This document shows, piece after piece, positions 43,033-54,640 of a stretch of DNA of 64,000 bases. The notes beneath the pieces were generated by a model. That model had not been told where the DNA came from and made no database searches. It saw only the letters and a program-made list of their open reading frames with translations. This DNA is from Triglochin maritima (Eukaryota > Streptophyta > Magnoliopsida > Alismatales > Juncaginaceae), in contig OY821787.1 of the NCBI GenBank assembly GCA_963682175.1, forward strand, positions 17,028,501-17,092,500. Reading direction: 5' to 3'. Every line of letters begins with the position of its first letter. The first letter of the stretch is position 1. Made by a program: the position numbers and the translations under genes.

Positions 43033-44218
43033 ATGACCGGTCGTCAACCACACGAGGGTGACCCAGATTTTGGAATCATACAACCTTGTCGTCCAGAAGG
43101 TGGGGATCCACAATCTCATCACTTGGTTCCCCAGGTTCCCATCCCCCTCTGCGATCGATGCTACCCAAGTCATATTGTTCTATCTTCTTGCATTGTATTG
43201 CCAGAGGCCAATGGGAACCACTTTGAGGTTAAGTCGCAATTTATCACCATGCTCCCTCACTTCACTGGGAAGAGTCACCTCTATATCTTTTTCATGAAAT
43301 TTGAGGAGGTCTGTGCGTTGTTCAAGCTCTAACAACTTAGCACAGAATCCATCCTCCTTAGGCTAGTTCCCTTTGTACTAAAGGATGATGCCAAGAAGTG
43401 GTTGTACAGCAACCATGCCACTGCTATTAGAACTTGGGATGAATTCCAATCTTCATTCCTCAAGAAATAATTTCCAAATCATCGGACTCAAAAATCTCAG
43501 TAACGAAATCAATTCGTTTTATCAACATGAGACTTAATCATTCCATGCATATTGAGATAGGTTCAAGGAGATACTATCTTCATGCCCTCACCATGGCATT
43601 GAGTTGTGGTGCCTTTGTCAGATTGTCTATGAGGGTCTTCACATCCCGTCCCGAACGCTCCTTGAGTCCATGTGTCAAGGAGAGTTCTTAGGAAAGGATA
43701 AAAGGGAAGCATGGGCTTTCCTAGAAGATCTCGCTAAGAAAACCATGCAGTGGGAGAGTGTGAGGGAACCATCACCATCATCTAGTATAGGAGTGAGGAT
43801 CGCAAATGCAAACTCGACTAGATCGGGTATCGCATTTGCTGTCGATACCACTACGGCCACCGAGGCACGCATGGCAGCCTTAATGCGCCGTATGGATTCG
43901 ATTGAGCTCCAAAACCAACAAGGTGTGTCTCATGTGTCTGCATCTGGTCCGGTTACTTATTATTTATGTGGTAGGATAGGTCACGTAGAAGGCGAGAGTG
44001 CATCCATTCCATCTGAGATGGAACAGCTCAATGCTATCTATGATAGAAACATGAATGACCCATATTCATCATCATATAACCTTGGATGGAGGAACCACCC
44101 TAACGTTTCATGGAATCAAAATAATGCCCAAGGTTGTCCTTCAAACGTCTCTCGACCACCTAACCGACCACTCCAACCTCCCTTGCATTCACAATCTTAT
44201 CAGCCACCCCAAGCTTAA
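43033..44218 (+). pseudogene. gag: Element E gag (capsid and degenerate knuckle)
   Basis: It starts MTGRQPHEGDPDFG. Capsid sequence of Athila/Tat type follows: LPEANGNHFEVKSQFITMLP, FEEVCALFKL, then a stop at 43332, a decayed 43333-43600 stretch (WLYSNHATAIRTWDEFQ-like) and an open frame 43604-44218 with CQIVYEGLHIPSRTLLESM, AWAFLEDLAKKTMQWES and MDSIELQNQQGVSHVSA. The zinc knuckle reads YYLCGRIGHVEGE, with the first and last Cys lost. NP-rich sequence (NDPYSSSYNLGWRNHPNVSW) follows. This layout helps to read the element 1 protein, which begins just before its knuckle and lacks everything corresponding to 43033-43900. Several stops make it non-functional. Confidence 0.85.
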
Positions 44219-45577
44219 ATCACCAACCAACCGGGTTTCCCAAATTCTAACAACATGGAAACCCGGTTCAATTCGCTTGAGAACTCAATGAAAAACTTTA
44301 TGTCATCTACAAGTCAAGTTCTCACTTCTAATCAGCAGACCATCAATTCTCTTGAACTTCAGATGGGTCAATTGGTTGAGTCTATTTATGAGAGAGAGAG
44401 AGGAACTCTGCTTAGCCAAACTATGGCTAATCCACGTGCTCAGCATCAATCGAACACGCAAATTGCGAGTTCGAGACCCCAGGGAGGGCAAGTAAACTGT
44501 ATGGGATATCCGGTGTACCATGTCAATGTCATTGTGACCCTGAGAAATGGGAAACAGGTTCACAACCAAATTTCCGCGTCGCAGACTGTGTAGCCTATGC
44601 AGCCCCTCTGTGGGAATGATGGTGAGAAAAAGGCTGATGGTGAGCGTAATACACCAATGCCTCTTTCTCAGGCATGTCAGAAAACCTACCTGCCAAAAGC
44701 TCCATATCCTAGTAGGTTGACTAAGAAACAGAGTGACAGTGTTGACAAAATGTTGGAGCTATTCAAGAAAGTGAATGTCAACATTCCTTTGTTAGACATG
44801 ATTCAACAAATACCTCCCTATGCAAAATTCTTGAAGGATCTTTGTATGACCAAGAGGAAAACCAACGTCCCTAGCAAAGCATTTTTGGCGGCTAATGTGA
44901 GTTCGATCATGTCGAACCCAACGTACGTAAAATTGAAGGACCCAGGAGATCCAACAATTTCATGTGTCATTTGGGACTCTCACATTAATAATGTCTTGCT
45001 AGATCTAGGGTCAGCGGTTAATCTCTTACTAGCTTTTGTATCAACGATTAAGCCTAGGCAAGCTCAAGCCTACGAAAACAACTTTACAGTTGGCGGATCG
45101 TTCGATCAAAGTCCCAATGGGGGTCATTGAAGATGTCCTAATCAAGGTCGGCGATTTCATATTTCCTATTGACTTCATCGTCCTTGAAACTGAACCAGTC
45201 AAGACTACTCACTCTCAAATTCCATTTATTTTGGGTAGACCATTTTCGGCGATGTCAAATGCCTTAATCAATTGTCGAACTGGACTCATGAAATTGTCAT
45301 TCTTGAACTTGACCGTGACATTCACGTGTTCAATATGGGCCGGCAACCGACATCTTTCGAAGACCCCATGGAAATTAATCTTATCCGGAGCATTGAAGAA
45401 GAAATAGAAGAAGAGTACCCCTTGGTTCATGAAAATTTGAAAGCTTACATCATGGATGATTTCGATCATGAAGAGGATGGGGGCGAGTTGAGCAATGATG
45501 TGCACGTTGTTCCGTACATGCGATCTCCTCCTATCTTACGTCTCGAGTTAGATATCACGCCTCGCCTTGAGGAGTGA
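44219..45577 (+). pseudogene. Element E gag C-terminus and aspartic protease
   Basis: Coiled segment METRFNSLENSMKNFMSS (44255 on), linker with QIPPYAKFLKDLCMTKRK (44800s), then an Athila/Tat protease: LLDLGSAVNLLLA (active-site region; canonical plant copies read DLGAS), then after a frameshift LGKLKPTKTTLQLADRSI, GVIEDVLIKVGDFIFP and FILGRPFSAMSNALI. After another shift an acidic tail (about 45400-45577) ends in LDITPRLEE. The stop codon TGA is the first three bases of the 3' LTR. There is no RT downstream. Confidence 0.85.
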
Positions 45578-46200
45578 TTGACATCATATCATGCATATAT
45601 TTGTGTCTTATATCATTTATTTTTATCCTAAGCAATGCTACATAACATGTTTTATGTTTAAGTTACAGGAATAAACAGGTTTGAGAAAAGAGACGAAAAA
45701 AGGAGTTAAAAGGAAAACGACTAAGTTGCAAGACTTATGGACTAAGATGCAAGAGAAAGGGACCCAGATGTAAAACTAAAAGGACCAATGAGCAAATCAA
45801 GAAGCTCCACATCATCATGAGGAGTATTTTGGCAATTTGATCCGGGCCCAACCATCAACAACTAAATCGGGTTCATCAAACATCAAGAAATCAATTCAGA
45901 ATCAAGACACCCAAAACTAGACCCCATCAACCTAATATAGTCCGCTAATTGGTTGTCCTAATCGGCCAATTGGCGGTCCAAATTGCTTCAAACGGTTCAT
46001 GGCTTAGTCGGGTGTTTAATTATATTGTTTTATGTCTATTTATAGTATGTGTTAAGTCTCATACCGGGGAATTGTCCCGGGTTACTTTTTTCTAGGACTA
46101 TAAATAGAACTCTTCCTCCTCCTTTGTAACATCTCCTCTCTGGGTGGTCATTCTCTCTACTAGGAGTTAAGCATTGAAGCAAAACCCTGGTCGAGAGAAG
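45575..46200 (+). repeat. 3' LTR of element E, part before element F
   Basis: It starts TGATTGACATCATATC and runs past the U3 palindromes (45941-45979) and the TATA box (46099-46106) to GAGAGAAG, where F is inserted. It continues at 53555. Confidence 0.88.
46196..46200. repeat. Target site duplication AGAAG (left, element F)
   Basis: Repeated at 53550-53554. A duplicated copy of the same LTR at 55174-55178 has one AGAAG and no insertion. Confidence 0.95.
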
Positions 46201-47734
46201 TGATTGATCTCGTTTTATATTTAACCGCAAGTGCACGGCCGCGTTGAAGCGGTGGCAAATACGGGTCGTCCACTGGGAGGTGTGTCGACGCTTGGTTCGT
46301 GCGAAGGCAAGGGGTAAAGAAAGGAGAAAAGGATTGGTTACACTAAACTACACTACAATGCTAAACTAGAATGCAAAAGGAAATGAAGATAAGCAATAAA
46401 ACTAAACCCCAAAGGGGGTAGAGAAATAATGTGAACATAAAGAAGTGTGTGTGTGTTCATTAAGCTCTTCACAACATGTAGTGCATGAAATCATAAAACT
46501 ACATCCAACTTTGCCTCTACATGAATTAAGATAAGACTACATCATTAAAACATACAAGACAATAATTGGAATGAAGCTACATGAACTCAAGTATAAAGAC
46601 TATACCCTACTATGCCTCTACATGAATTAAGATTTCACTACATCATTAAAACATACAAGACATTAGCTAAGGTAAAGGCAACAAGAGCACATACATTACA
46701 AATTGTGTTTCCAATATTAACTTCATCCATATCCTAACCTTATCATTCCCCATAAAATAGGTCCACTAATCAAAGCATAAGCTAAGCTTCATTCAAGAGC
46801 ATTAGCATATCAAAGATAAGAGTGGAGACCCATTAGATGGTTATGGAAATCATATAAAGCTCAATGGATAAAAATAACACACACTTAATACACTACATAA
46901 TTATATCACATATTTCTCTACCCCCCAAATGGGGATGGAACTACTCACTACTCATTACACTACTGATTAGACTAAGTAAAGAAAACATTTAACTAAGATA
47001 CTAAAATTACTAAACAAGAAATTAAACAAAGTAAAGCAACCCACACAAAACAAACAACATAACAAAACAAGATTAAAAGAAACAAATAAACTTTTATTAA
47101 CAATGACTCACATTGAAGGTAGCATCCTTCTCCACCTTGAGTTATTGCTTCAAGGCTCACTCCTTAGTAGAGAGAATGCCACCAAACAATGGGTAATTAC
47201 AATGGAAGGTGAAGAGTTCTATTTATAAGCATGGAAAAAGCTAATCGGGGACAATCCCCCGATGTGGGACTAAACCAATACCAAAAATAGCCTAAACGAA
47301 CATTAATACAAGTCCAGGAGAAATTTCGACGGATCCTGAGCAATATGGACCGCCAATTGGCGGTCCAAAATTGTCGGATCGTGTTGGAATTTGTTGTGGG
47401 CTTTGCTTTCTGGTATTGTTGGTCTTTGATGCGGTTACTCGACTTGTTGGAGCTCCGACCCGAATAGAATTGGTAAAATACTCCCCATGATAGTGTGGAG
47501 TATTCTGTTTTGCTCTTAGGTCCTTCTATCTTACATTCAGGTCCTTCTCCCTTGCATCTTGGTCCCTAGATCTCACCATTCAGTCCTTTTTCCCAACTTT
47601 TGGGTCCTTTCATGGCTCTTCTATTCAAACCTCTTTATTCCTGAAAACTAAACAAAAAACTCATCACGTAGCATTGCTTAGGTGTAAGATAATGGATATA
47701 AGATACAAATATGAGCATGAAATGATGTCAATCA
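46201..47734 (-). repeat. 3' LTR of element F
   Basis: 1,534 bp with only one U3 palindrome (GGACCGCCAATTGGCGGTCC, 47347-47366), where the 5' LTR has two. The open frame in U3 is broken by a stop here (CAG to TAG). Confidence 0.93.
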
Positions 47735-49366
47735 AATACCCCCACACCTAAGTTTTTGCTAGTCTCGAGCAAAACAAAGAAAGAGAAAAACAAACGAGAA
47801 ACAAGAAATCCTAACTCACTTTCGTAGGAATCACGGTTGCACTTAGCACGTGCAACAAGCCGTTAAACCTCTTTGTTGCCAAGGAGGAGGAGTGTTGTCT
47901 CCTGAGGGTTTTCAGCGGATATACCCACAAAATCCGAACAAGATGCATTATTCAATCTAGACCTCGACTCGTTGGAAATATTTTGTCGATCAATGGACGC
48001 GGTAATGCTACGGGCCGACTCTATATAGGTGATCAGTCCACACCTCAACCCTAATGAATCATTCGTGCAAGTTAAATAAGGAATTATGTGAAAGACATGG
48101 ACAACCTCAACATCCTCAAGTGCTACAAAGTGTAAAGTCCATTAAGGTTCTTATTTGCATTATCATATTTTTTTTCTTTTTGTTTCTTTTCACATTTTTT
48201 TTTCTTTTACTTTTTATTAGTTGGAGCTTCATTCTCGCAGGGTCAGGTTCCGTGCATCATTGCCCATGAGGACTTACACTATCACGTACACCTTTCCCCA
48301 CATCTCCACATAGGGCAATCCCTACCACCCGTGTAACGGGAGTTCAGTCGGCGCATCCCAAGTCAGATTACTCGAAAGCACCAGGCACAAAGTCCCCTCA
48401 GACCTACTTTCCCGAGTGATAGGAGCCGTGCGAGAAGTAAGAACACCTACTCACTTATTTCTTATCTACACATGAACCAAAACCCCTACACTAATGTCTC
48501 ACAACAGGATTTAGAGGGTCCTTGACTACAACAAACTTCCTTAAGTTAACAGACACGAATTATTGACTCACTAGGTTCAGGGTGGACTTCATTAAATGTT
48601 TGAGCACTGAAACCCTTATGATTACTCACCCCCAAGGGAAAATTGGGGTGCATCCTAACGACTCGATAAATCATAAAGCCACGTACTAGATATCCTAATG
48701 CATCAAGTTCAAGACAATTTTGGGAGCTTTCTTTTTACTTTGCCTCTCAACGGTTTTGCACATGCTAAACACACGCAAAACCCACAAAACTTTTTCTTTC
48801 GAAAACACATGAAGATTTTGAAAGAAATGTGAAAATTTTGAAGCACTAGGCAAGCAAAAGAAGACAAGTCACCCAAGGATCATGGCAAGCAGATATATCG
48901 ATATTAAATGCAGCACACTATTATGACCCTAACAATGCAAACAAAAGAAAACAAAATCAAAGGAAAAAGACTCGACTATGTACACACGTAAAACACCCCC
49001 CCACACCTACTTCGTGCATTGTCCTCAATGAATGCAAGCAAGATACTACATGGATTGATGCATAAAAAGGAGAGATCTCACCAACATGAAGTACAAAGGG
49101 AAGTGCAAGGTCATGTTGATGGACATAACCCGAATTCCCTCAAAACCTGTGAGATGCTAAAGAAGGGATACAAATACGTGAAAGAAATGGAGCCCAAATA
49201 CACAAGGGTTGGGGCTCACAACAATCAATGCTCACTGAAGGAGTCTTTTATTGTACTTTTTTTTTCTTTTTTTTCTTTTTTTTCTTTTTTTTTATATAAC
49301 TATGTACAAACATAAGTTCCCATCTTCATTTGTCAAAAGACATCAAATGGGAACCTCAAGAGTGGG
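47735..49366 (-). other. 3' noncoding region of element F, with polypurine tract
   Basis: It begins AATACCCCCACACCTA, the polypurine tract in reverse. It is homologous to 4452-6105. Its T-rich tract at 49257-49296 is the counterpart of the A/G-rich tract after the element 1 ORF. No gene is supported. Confidence 0.7.
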
Positions 49367-50857
49367 TCAATGCACTTGGAAAGGGAACATGAAACCACGC
49401 GGGGCCAGAATACGCATGTGTGGGCCCCCTTCACAAAGAGCACCAGATGAAATGAGAGGTTCATGAATTGGACGCAAAGGCGTCTCATTCAAAGGATCAA
49501 ACTGAAAGAGCTTGAACCTCTCGAGAGTTTGGGAAATAAGGGGCAACGGAAGAAAAATATCTCCCGTTGCGGAACTGAAGTTATGATCATCAATCCAAAC
49601 TCTCCAACCAACAGGCTGGTGGGTCGGAACGAGGTCAAGTACCTCGTTATGCATGTCCAACTCACCAGGAGAACAGGAAGTGGGTCTCATACCCAAAGTA
49701 TCCTCCAAGGAACTCCTAATACCCTCATGAGCAATGTAGTTGTTTGATGTTCCATCATTTCCAAGATGATCAGGAACAATAGTGAGAGGCAAACTCTCAT
49801 CAGGTTGTTTGAAATTGAGGGTACTAGGGAGCTCTTGCTCCACCAGAGGTGAGTCCTTAAGAGGCACAATATGAAGATCATGTGGCTCAAGGGCCACGGG
49901 ACAAAAAGATAAGGCACAATCCTGTGCCGACTCATAATGAAGCTGGTCCAAGTTATTCTTAATTTGAATCGAATCCTCCACTAAGTGATCGTGAATTGAA
50001 ACCCCAAGTCCCTCAGACTGACTAGGAGTTTGACGTTGAAAGGTTGTGCTTTGAATTTGTGGATGTGGTGGTGGTTCGATATCAAAAGAAGAATCCTCAT
50101 GTTGACAAGAAAGGTTACTCTCCTCACATTCACGTAATTTCTGCGACATTTGACTCACTTGCAGTGTCATATTTTGTATGGACTGTTGAGTGGTTTCCAT
50201 GAACGTAAGGAAAGTTTGTTTCAAGGGATCAGGTATGCGGTCAACGATGAGGTCCAAGTCAGAGCTTGGGAAATTTTGAGGTTGGGTGTTGATTGGCTGA
50301 GAATGAGTCCAATGATTTGGAGTGGGGTGTTGGTAGAATTCTGGGTATTCGGGAGGAGGATACTGTGGTGGAAATGAAGTATAAGAATTTGAATACGTAT
50401 TGTCTCCCCACGAATCCATCACTCTCGGATTGTACGCGGATGCGTAATGGTCATCATGAGCATTTTGGGAAAATGTATGCTCATACTCAGGCTCTGGGGG
50501 AACATAAGGACATTCCCCGAAATCATGACCACTCAACCCACAATAGTGACACGGTACGACTACTGGAGCCACCGGTGCACCCATGTCATCTACCACATGC
50601 ATGAAAGAGGCCAAAGGTTCTTGTAATGTCTCAGTTTGATGACCAACATATGATCCGACGTAACTAGATGGTGGTCTAGCAGTCGGTGCCTCTCTCATGT
50701 TACCCCAATATGAAGATTGCTCAGTCACACAATGAGGATTATCCCAACCATACGGGGTGTTCGTCTGAGCCACCCCAGGTTGCATGGGTCCGGAGTACCA
50801 GGGAGAATCGTCCTGGTCCCAACAATGATATGGATGGTTGCCCATGTAACCATCCAT
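49367..50857 (-). CDS. Gag-like protein of element F, CCHC knuckle, no capsid domain
   Basis: An intact ORF of 496 aa from the first ATG (frame open upstream to 50896). It is about 90% identical by eye to the element 1 protein. The knuckle reads CHYCGLSGHDFGEC, so its four ligands are kept while neighbouring residues changed. The middle stretch from the NP-rich linker through the Q-rich coiled segment is almost unchanged (DLIVDRIPDPLKQTF, METTQQSIQNMTLQVSQM), whereas N- and C-terminal parts vary more. The GWRV module is fully kept (THQPVGWRVWIDDHNF). Two independent intact copies amid otherwise broken retroelement genes suggest that this protein matters for mobility, perhaps as an RNA-binding or packaging adaptor; that is inference. 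No known enzyme motif is present. Confidence 0.8.
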   Translation of the reverse strand: MDGYMGNHPYHCWDQDDSPWYSGPMQPGVAQTNTPYGWDNPHCVTEQSSYWGNMREAPTARPPSSYVGSYVGHQTETLQEPLASFMHVVDDMGAPVAPVVVPCHYCGLSGHDFGECPYVPPEPEYEHTFSQNAHDDHYASAYNPRVMDSWGDNTYSNSYTSFPPQYPPPEYPEFYQHPTPNHWTHSQPINTQPQNFPSSDLDLIVDRIPDPLKQTFLTFMETTQQSIQNMTLQVSQMSQKLRECEESNLSCQHEDSSFDIEPPPHPQIQSTTFQRQTPSQSEGLGVSIHDHLVEDSIQIKNNLDQLHYESAQDCALSFCPVALEPHDLHIVPLKDSPLVEQELPSTLNFKQPDESLPLTIVPDHLGNDGTSNNYIAHEGIRSSLEDTLGMRPTSCSPGELDMHNEVLDLVPTHQPVGWRVWIDDHNFSSATGDIFLPLPLISQTLERFKLFQFDPLNETPLRPIHEPLISSGALCEGGPHMRILAPRGFMFPFQVH

Positions 50858-51994
50858 CTCAAGAAAAACTCTCGAGTCGACCACTCTCACCACCACGAGA
50901 CTAAGCTCGCAAAAAGTGCTCGACTCGACCCTAAAACGCTACCAGAGAGTGTAAAGGGGAGGAGACTATAACGTAGAAGAAGGTGAGAAGAAGATGACTC
51001 AGAGGAGAAGGGAAGAATCCCTAAAGCTAGCGTGGGTAACGGGATTAGGAAGAAGCCTAACTAGCAAGCACGGCTCAAACAATGTAAGGCAATGGGTCCT
51101 TAAGCTAGACGACGCCTAACTTCGAGGTCACTAGCCTCGACACTCCCCACCTCCCTACAACGAGGACCACAAGGCCCAGCAAGTGATACCAGATCCGGAG
51201 ATCCAGTACCTCCTACTATCGACAAGGTAGGCAACGCCGATCAGGTCATGACGGTCTCGACTAGATTACTCTCCTAGTGCGTCCGAATTCCTTAGGGCCA
51301 ATGTCTACTTGCTTTTAGTTAAGGCTTTATTACGAGTGATTTTTGGGGCCAAGGAAAGGGTGATGAAATCCCCCACCTTATCTTTTATGGGACAGCCCCT
51401 CCTTAGTAGCGATTTGATCCTAGATCTAGCAATCAATCGCTCCAATCAAACGCTCTCTCACTCTTGTCCTGATGCAATTCCTACTAACTAATGCATGGGC
51501 ATACGAGATGCATGAATGAGTGTAGGAAATGCGTACCTCACGCCAGCACTCAACAACTGAAAATAAAGCTAAAAGAAAAGACAACTATATGCCTAAGTCA
51601 ATACATGATGCGTGACCTACACAAATAAGAATGTCTAGTCTTTTGCTTTGGATTTTAGGGCCAAGTTGATTTATGGGGGAGTGATTAATGATCTGGGAGC
51701 AATCCAGAAGTCAAATCATGCAAAATAGGGCTCCCAGATAACACAAATTACAAAACTAACTACCAGAAAAAATTTGAAAGTAGGAAGCCCTCACCAGGCC
51801 GCCAATTGGCGGTCTCCAACCGTTGATTGGCGGTCCTTTTAGGTCTTCTGTTCCTCAAATTTGTCCAGCAGCCTCCCCTTGATCCAGTGGTTCCCTGAAA
51901 CTAAGAAAAACTGGAAACAAAAAATTAAAAACCCCTCGAATAGTCCAAACCAACGTCTGGACAGAGCACCTCCCCGGCAACAGCGCCAAAAACT
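50858..51994 (-). other. Leader and primer site of element F
   Basis: Untranslated leader like that of element 1. The palindrome pair is at 51797-51836. The primer site at 51971-51988 (TCCCCGGCAACAGCGCCA on the plus strand) has one mismatch to tRNA-Asp. Confidence 0.75.
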
Positions 51995-53549
51995 TGATTG
52001 ATCTCGTTTTATATTTAACCGCAAGTGCACGGCCGCGTTGAAGCGGTGGCAAATACGGGTCGTCCACTGGAAGGTGTGTCGACGCTTGGTTCGTGCGAAG
52101 GCAAGGGGTAAAGAAAGGAGAAAAGGATTGGTTACACTAAACTACACTACAATGCTAAACTAGAATGCAAAAGGAAATGAAGATAAGCAATAAAACTAAA
52201 CCCCAAAGGGGGTAGAGAAATAATGTGAACATAAAGAAGTGTGTGTGTGTTCATTAAGCTCTTCACAACATGTAGTGCATGAAATCATAAAACTACATCC
52301 AACTTTGCCTCTACATGAATTAAGATAAGACTACATCATTAAAACATACAAGACAATAATTGGAATGAAGCTACATGAACTCAAGTATAAAGACTATACC
52401 CTACTATGCCTCTACATGAATTAAGATTTCACTACATCATTAAAACATACAAGACATTAGCTAAGGTAAAGGCAACAAGAGCACATACATTACAAATTGT
52501 GTTTCCAATATTAACTTCATCCATATCCTAACATTATCATTCCCCATAAAATAGGTCCACTAATCAAAGCATAAGCTAAGCTTCATTCAAGAGCATTAGC
52601 ATATCAAAGATAAGAGTGGAGACCCATTAGATGGTTATGGAAATCATATAAAGCTCAATGGATAAAAATAACACACACTTAATACACTACATAATTATAT
52701 CACATATTTCTCCACCCCCCAAATGGGGATGGAACTACTCACTACTCATTACACTACTGATTAGACTAAGTAAAGAAAACATTTAACTAAGATACTAAAA
52801 TTACTAAACAAGAAATTAAACAAAGTAAAGCAACCCACACAAAACAAACAACATAACAAAACAAGATTAAAAGAAACAAATAAACTTTTATTAACAATGA
52901 CTCACATTGAAGGTAGCATCCTTCTCCACCTTGAGTTATTACTTCAAGGCTCACTCCTTAGTAGAGAGAATGCCACCAAACAATGGGTAATTACAATGGA
53001 AGGTGAAGAGTTCTATTTATAAGCATGGAAAAAGCTAATCGGGGACAATCCCCCGATGTGGGACTAAACCAATACCCAAAATAGCCTAAACGAACATTAA
53101 TACAAGTCCAGGAGACATTTCGACGGATCCTGAGCAATATGGACCGCCAATTAGCGGTCCAAGACCGCCAATTGGCGGTCCAAAATTGTCGGATCGTGTT
53201 GGAATTTGTTGTGGGCTTTGCTTTCTGGTATTGTTGGTCTTTGATGCGGTTACTCGACTTGTTGGAGCTCCGACCCGAATAGAATTGGTAAAATACTCCC
53301 CATGATGGTGTGGAGTATTCTGTTTTGCTCTTAGGTCCTTCTGTCTTACATTCAGGTCCTTCTCCCTTGCATCTTGGTCCCTAGATCTCACCATTCAGTC
53401 CTTTTTCCCAGCTTTTGGGTCCTTTCATGGCTCTTCTCTTCAAACCTCTTTATTCCTGAAAACTAAACAAAAAACTCGTCACGTAGCATTGCTTAGGTGT
53501 AAGATAATGGATATAAGATACAAATATGAGCATGAAATGATGTCAATCA
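51995..53549 (-). repeat. 5' LTR of element F
   Basis: 1,555 bp, with two U3 palindromes (53141-53160 and 53163-53180). The U3 open frame is intact here. Confidence 0.93.
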
Positions 53550-53554
53550 AGAAG
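53550..53554. repeat. Target site duplication AGAAG (right, element F)
   Basis: Exact match to 46196-46200. Confidence 0.95.
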
Positions 53555-54620
53555 CTACTTGTAAAGTGAGTGAGCAATAAAAAAAATTTTGTTAGTTTCT
53601 TTGTGTTTATTTTAAGTCTTGCATGTTTAGTTAATTTCATTTGTTTTAATCTTCGTAGAAATAATTAGCATGTTTTCTTTTCTTAAATAAGAATGTTAGC
53701 TTAATAATGTGTGAGTAGTTCCATACCCCTTTGGGGGTGGAGATGATGTACATATATGTTGTGAAGTTTGGATGTTTGATGAATTTTTGATTGTGTAAAC
53801 TTGCATGTTTATATGTTCATCGGGGGTGTTTTAATCGTCTACATGTTGGGGGCTTTTTGTGGGTTTTGCCATAAGATTTAGATACTTCCCATGTTTTGTT
53901 TCCTCATGTTTATTGACTAAAATTTCCTGTTGAATATGCTACATGTTAGTTATTTAAGTGTATTTATGTTAGTTCTGCTACAAATACAAACACATAACTA
54001 ACATGTAGCATATTCACTAGGTAATTTCAGTCAATAAACATGAGAAAATTAAGCATGGGAAGTGTCTAAATCTTATGGAAAACCTCATAAAAATTCCCCA
54101 ACATGTAGATGATTAAAGTACCCCCAATGAACATACAAAACATGCAAGTCTGCACAATCAAAAATTTATCAAACATCAAAACTTCACAATATATATGAAC
54201 ATCATCTCCACCCCCCCCCCCAAAGGGGATGGATCTACTCACTACACATTATGCTAACAATTAAACTAAAGAAGAAAGGAGACATTCTAACTAATTTAGC
54301 CAAAGATCAAAGAAACAAGACTAAGCATAGCATGTATAAAAAAAGAACATGAGAACAAAACAATGAAAATTTATTTTATTAAATGACTCACATTACTAGT
54401 AGCATTCTTCTCCACCTTGAGTTTTTGCTCCAAGACTTACTCCAAGTAGAGAGAATGTCACCAAGTAATGGGTGAATACAAATGGAGAAGGACGAGTTCT
54501 ATTTATAGTCATAGAAAAAGGCAATAGGGGACAATCCCCCGATATGAGACTAAAACACTACTAAAAATAGACATAGAGCACTATAATACATGACCCAACT
54601 AAACCGCATCGGATCCCGAG
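53555..54620. repeat. Inverted LTR pair, copy 1
   Basis: The plus-strand LTR of E continues from 53555 to about 53970, then switches to a minus-strand LTR of the same subfamily (about 53980-54620). The turn lies near TTAGTTCTGCTACAAATAC; arms on both sides read TATGCTACATGTTAGTTAT and its complement. Including the part left of F, the left arm is about 1 kb. The right arm stops abruptly at GGATCCCGAGC. Confidence 0.8.
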
Positions 54621-54640
54621 CAAAAAGGAGTTAAAAGGAG
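54621..54640. repeat. Junction of the duplicated units
   Basis: AAAAAGGAGTTAAAAGGAGT, a short local repeat also found as AAAAAGGAGTTAAAAGGAAA at about 54670, joins the minus arm of copy 1 to the plus arm of copy 2. Confidence 0.55.

Larger units (their letters stand above)
46201..53549 (-). mobile_element. Element F: second complete gag-only (TR-GAG) element, minus strand
   Basis: 7,349 bp, in the same family as element 1, with LTRs 46201-47734 and 51995-53549, TSD AGAAG, tRNA-Asp primer site with one mismatch, intact 496-aa gag-like ORF, conserved 3' noncoding region and polypurine tract. About a dozen single differences plus a 21-bp length difference separate the two LTRs, so it is older than element 1 but still structurally whole. 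It has no pol. Confidence 0.94.
40985..53975 (+). mobile_element. Element E: gag-protease LTR element, interrupted by F
   Basis: Parts: truncated 5' LTR (40985-41800), tRNA-Asp-like primer site (41807-41824), leader, decayed gag-protease region (43033-45577), and a 3' LTR (45575-46200 then 53555 on) interrupted by element F. There is no RT or integrase. It is 3.8 kb internally. The 3' noncoding region and polypurine tract found in C, D and element 1 are missing: the coding region runs straight into the LTR. The right end is lost in an inverted-repeat junction near 53975. Confidence 0.78.
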
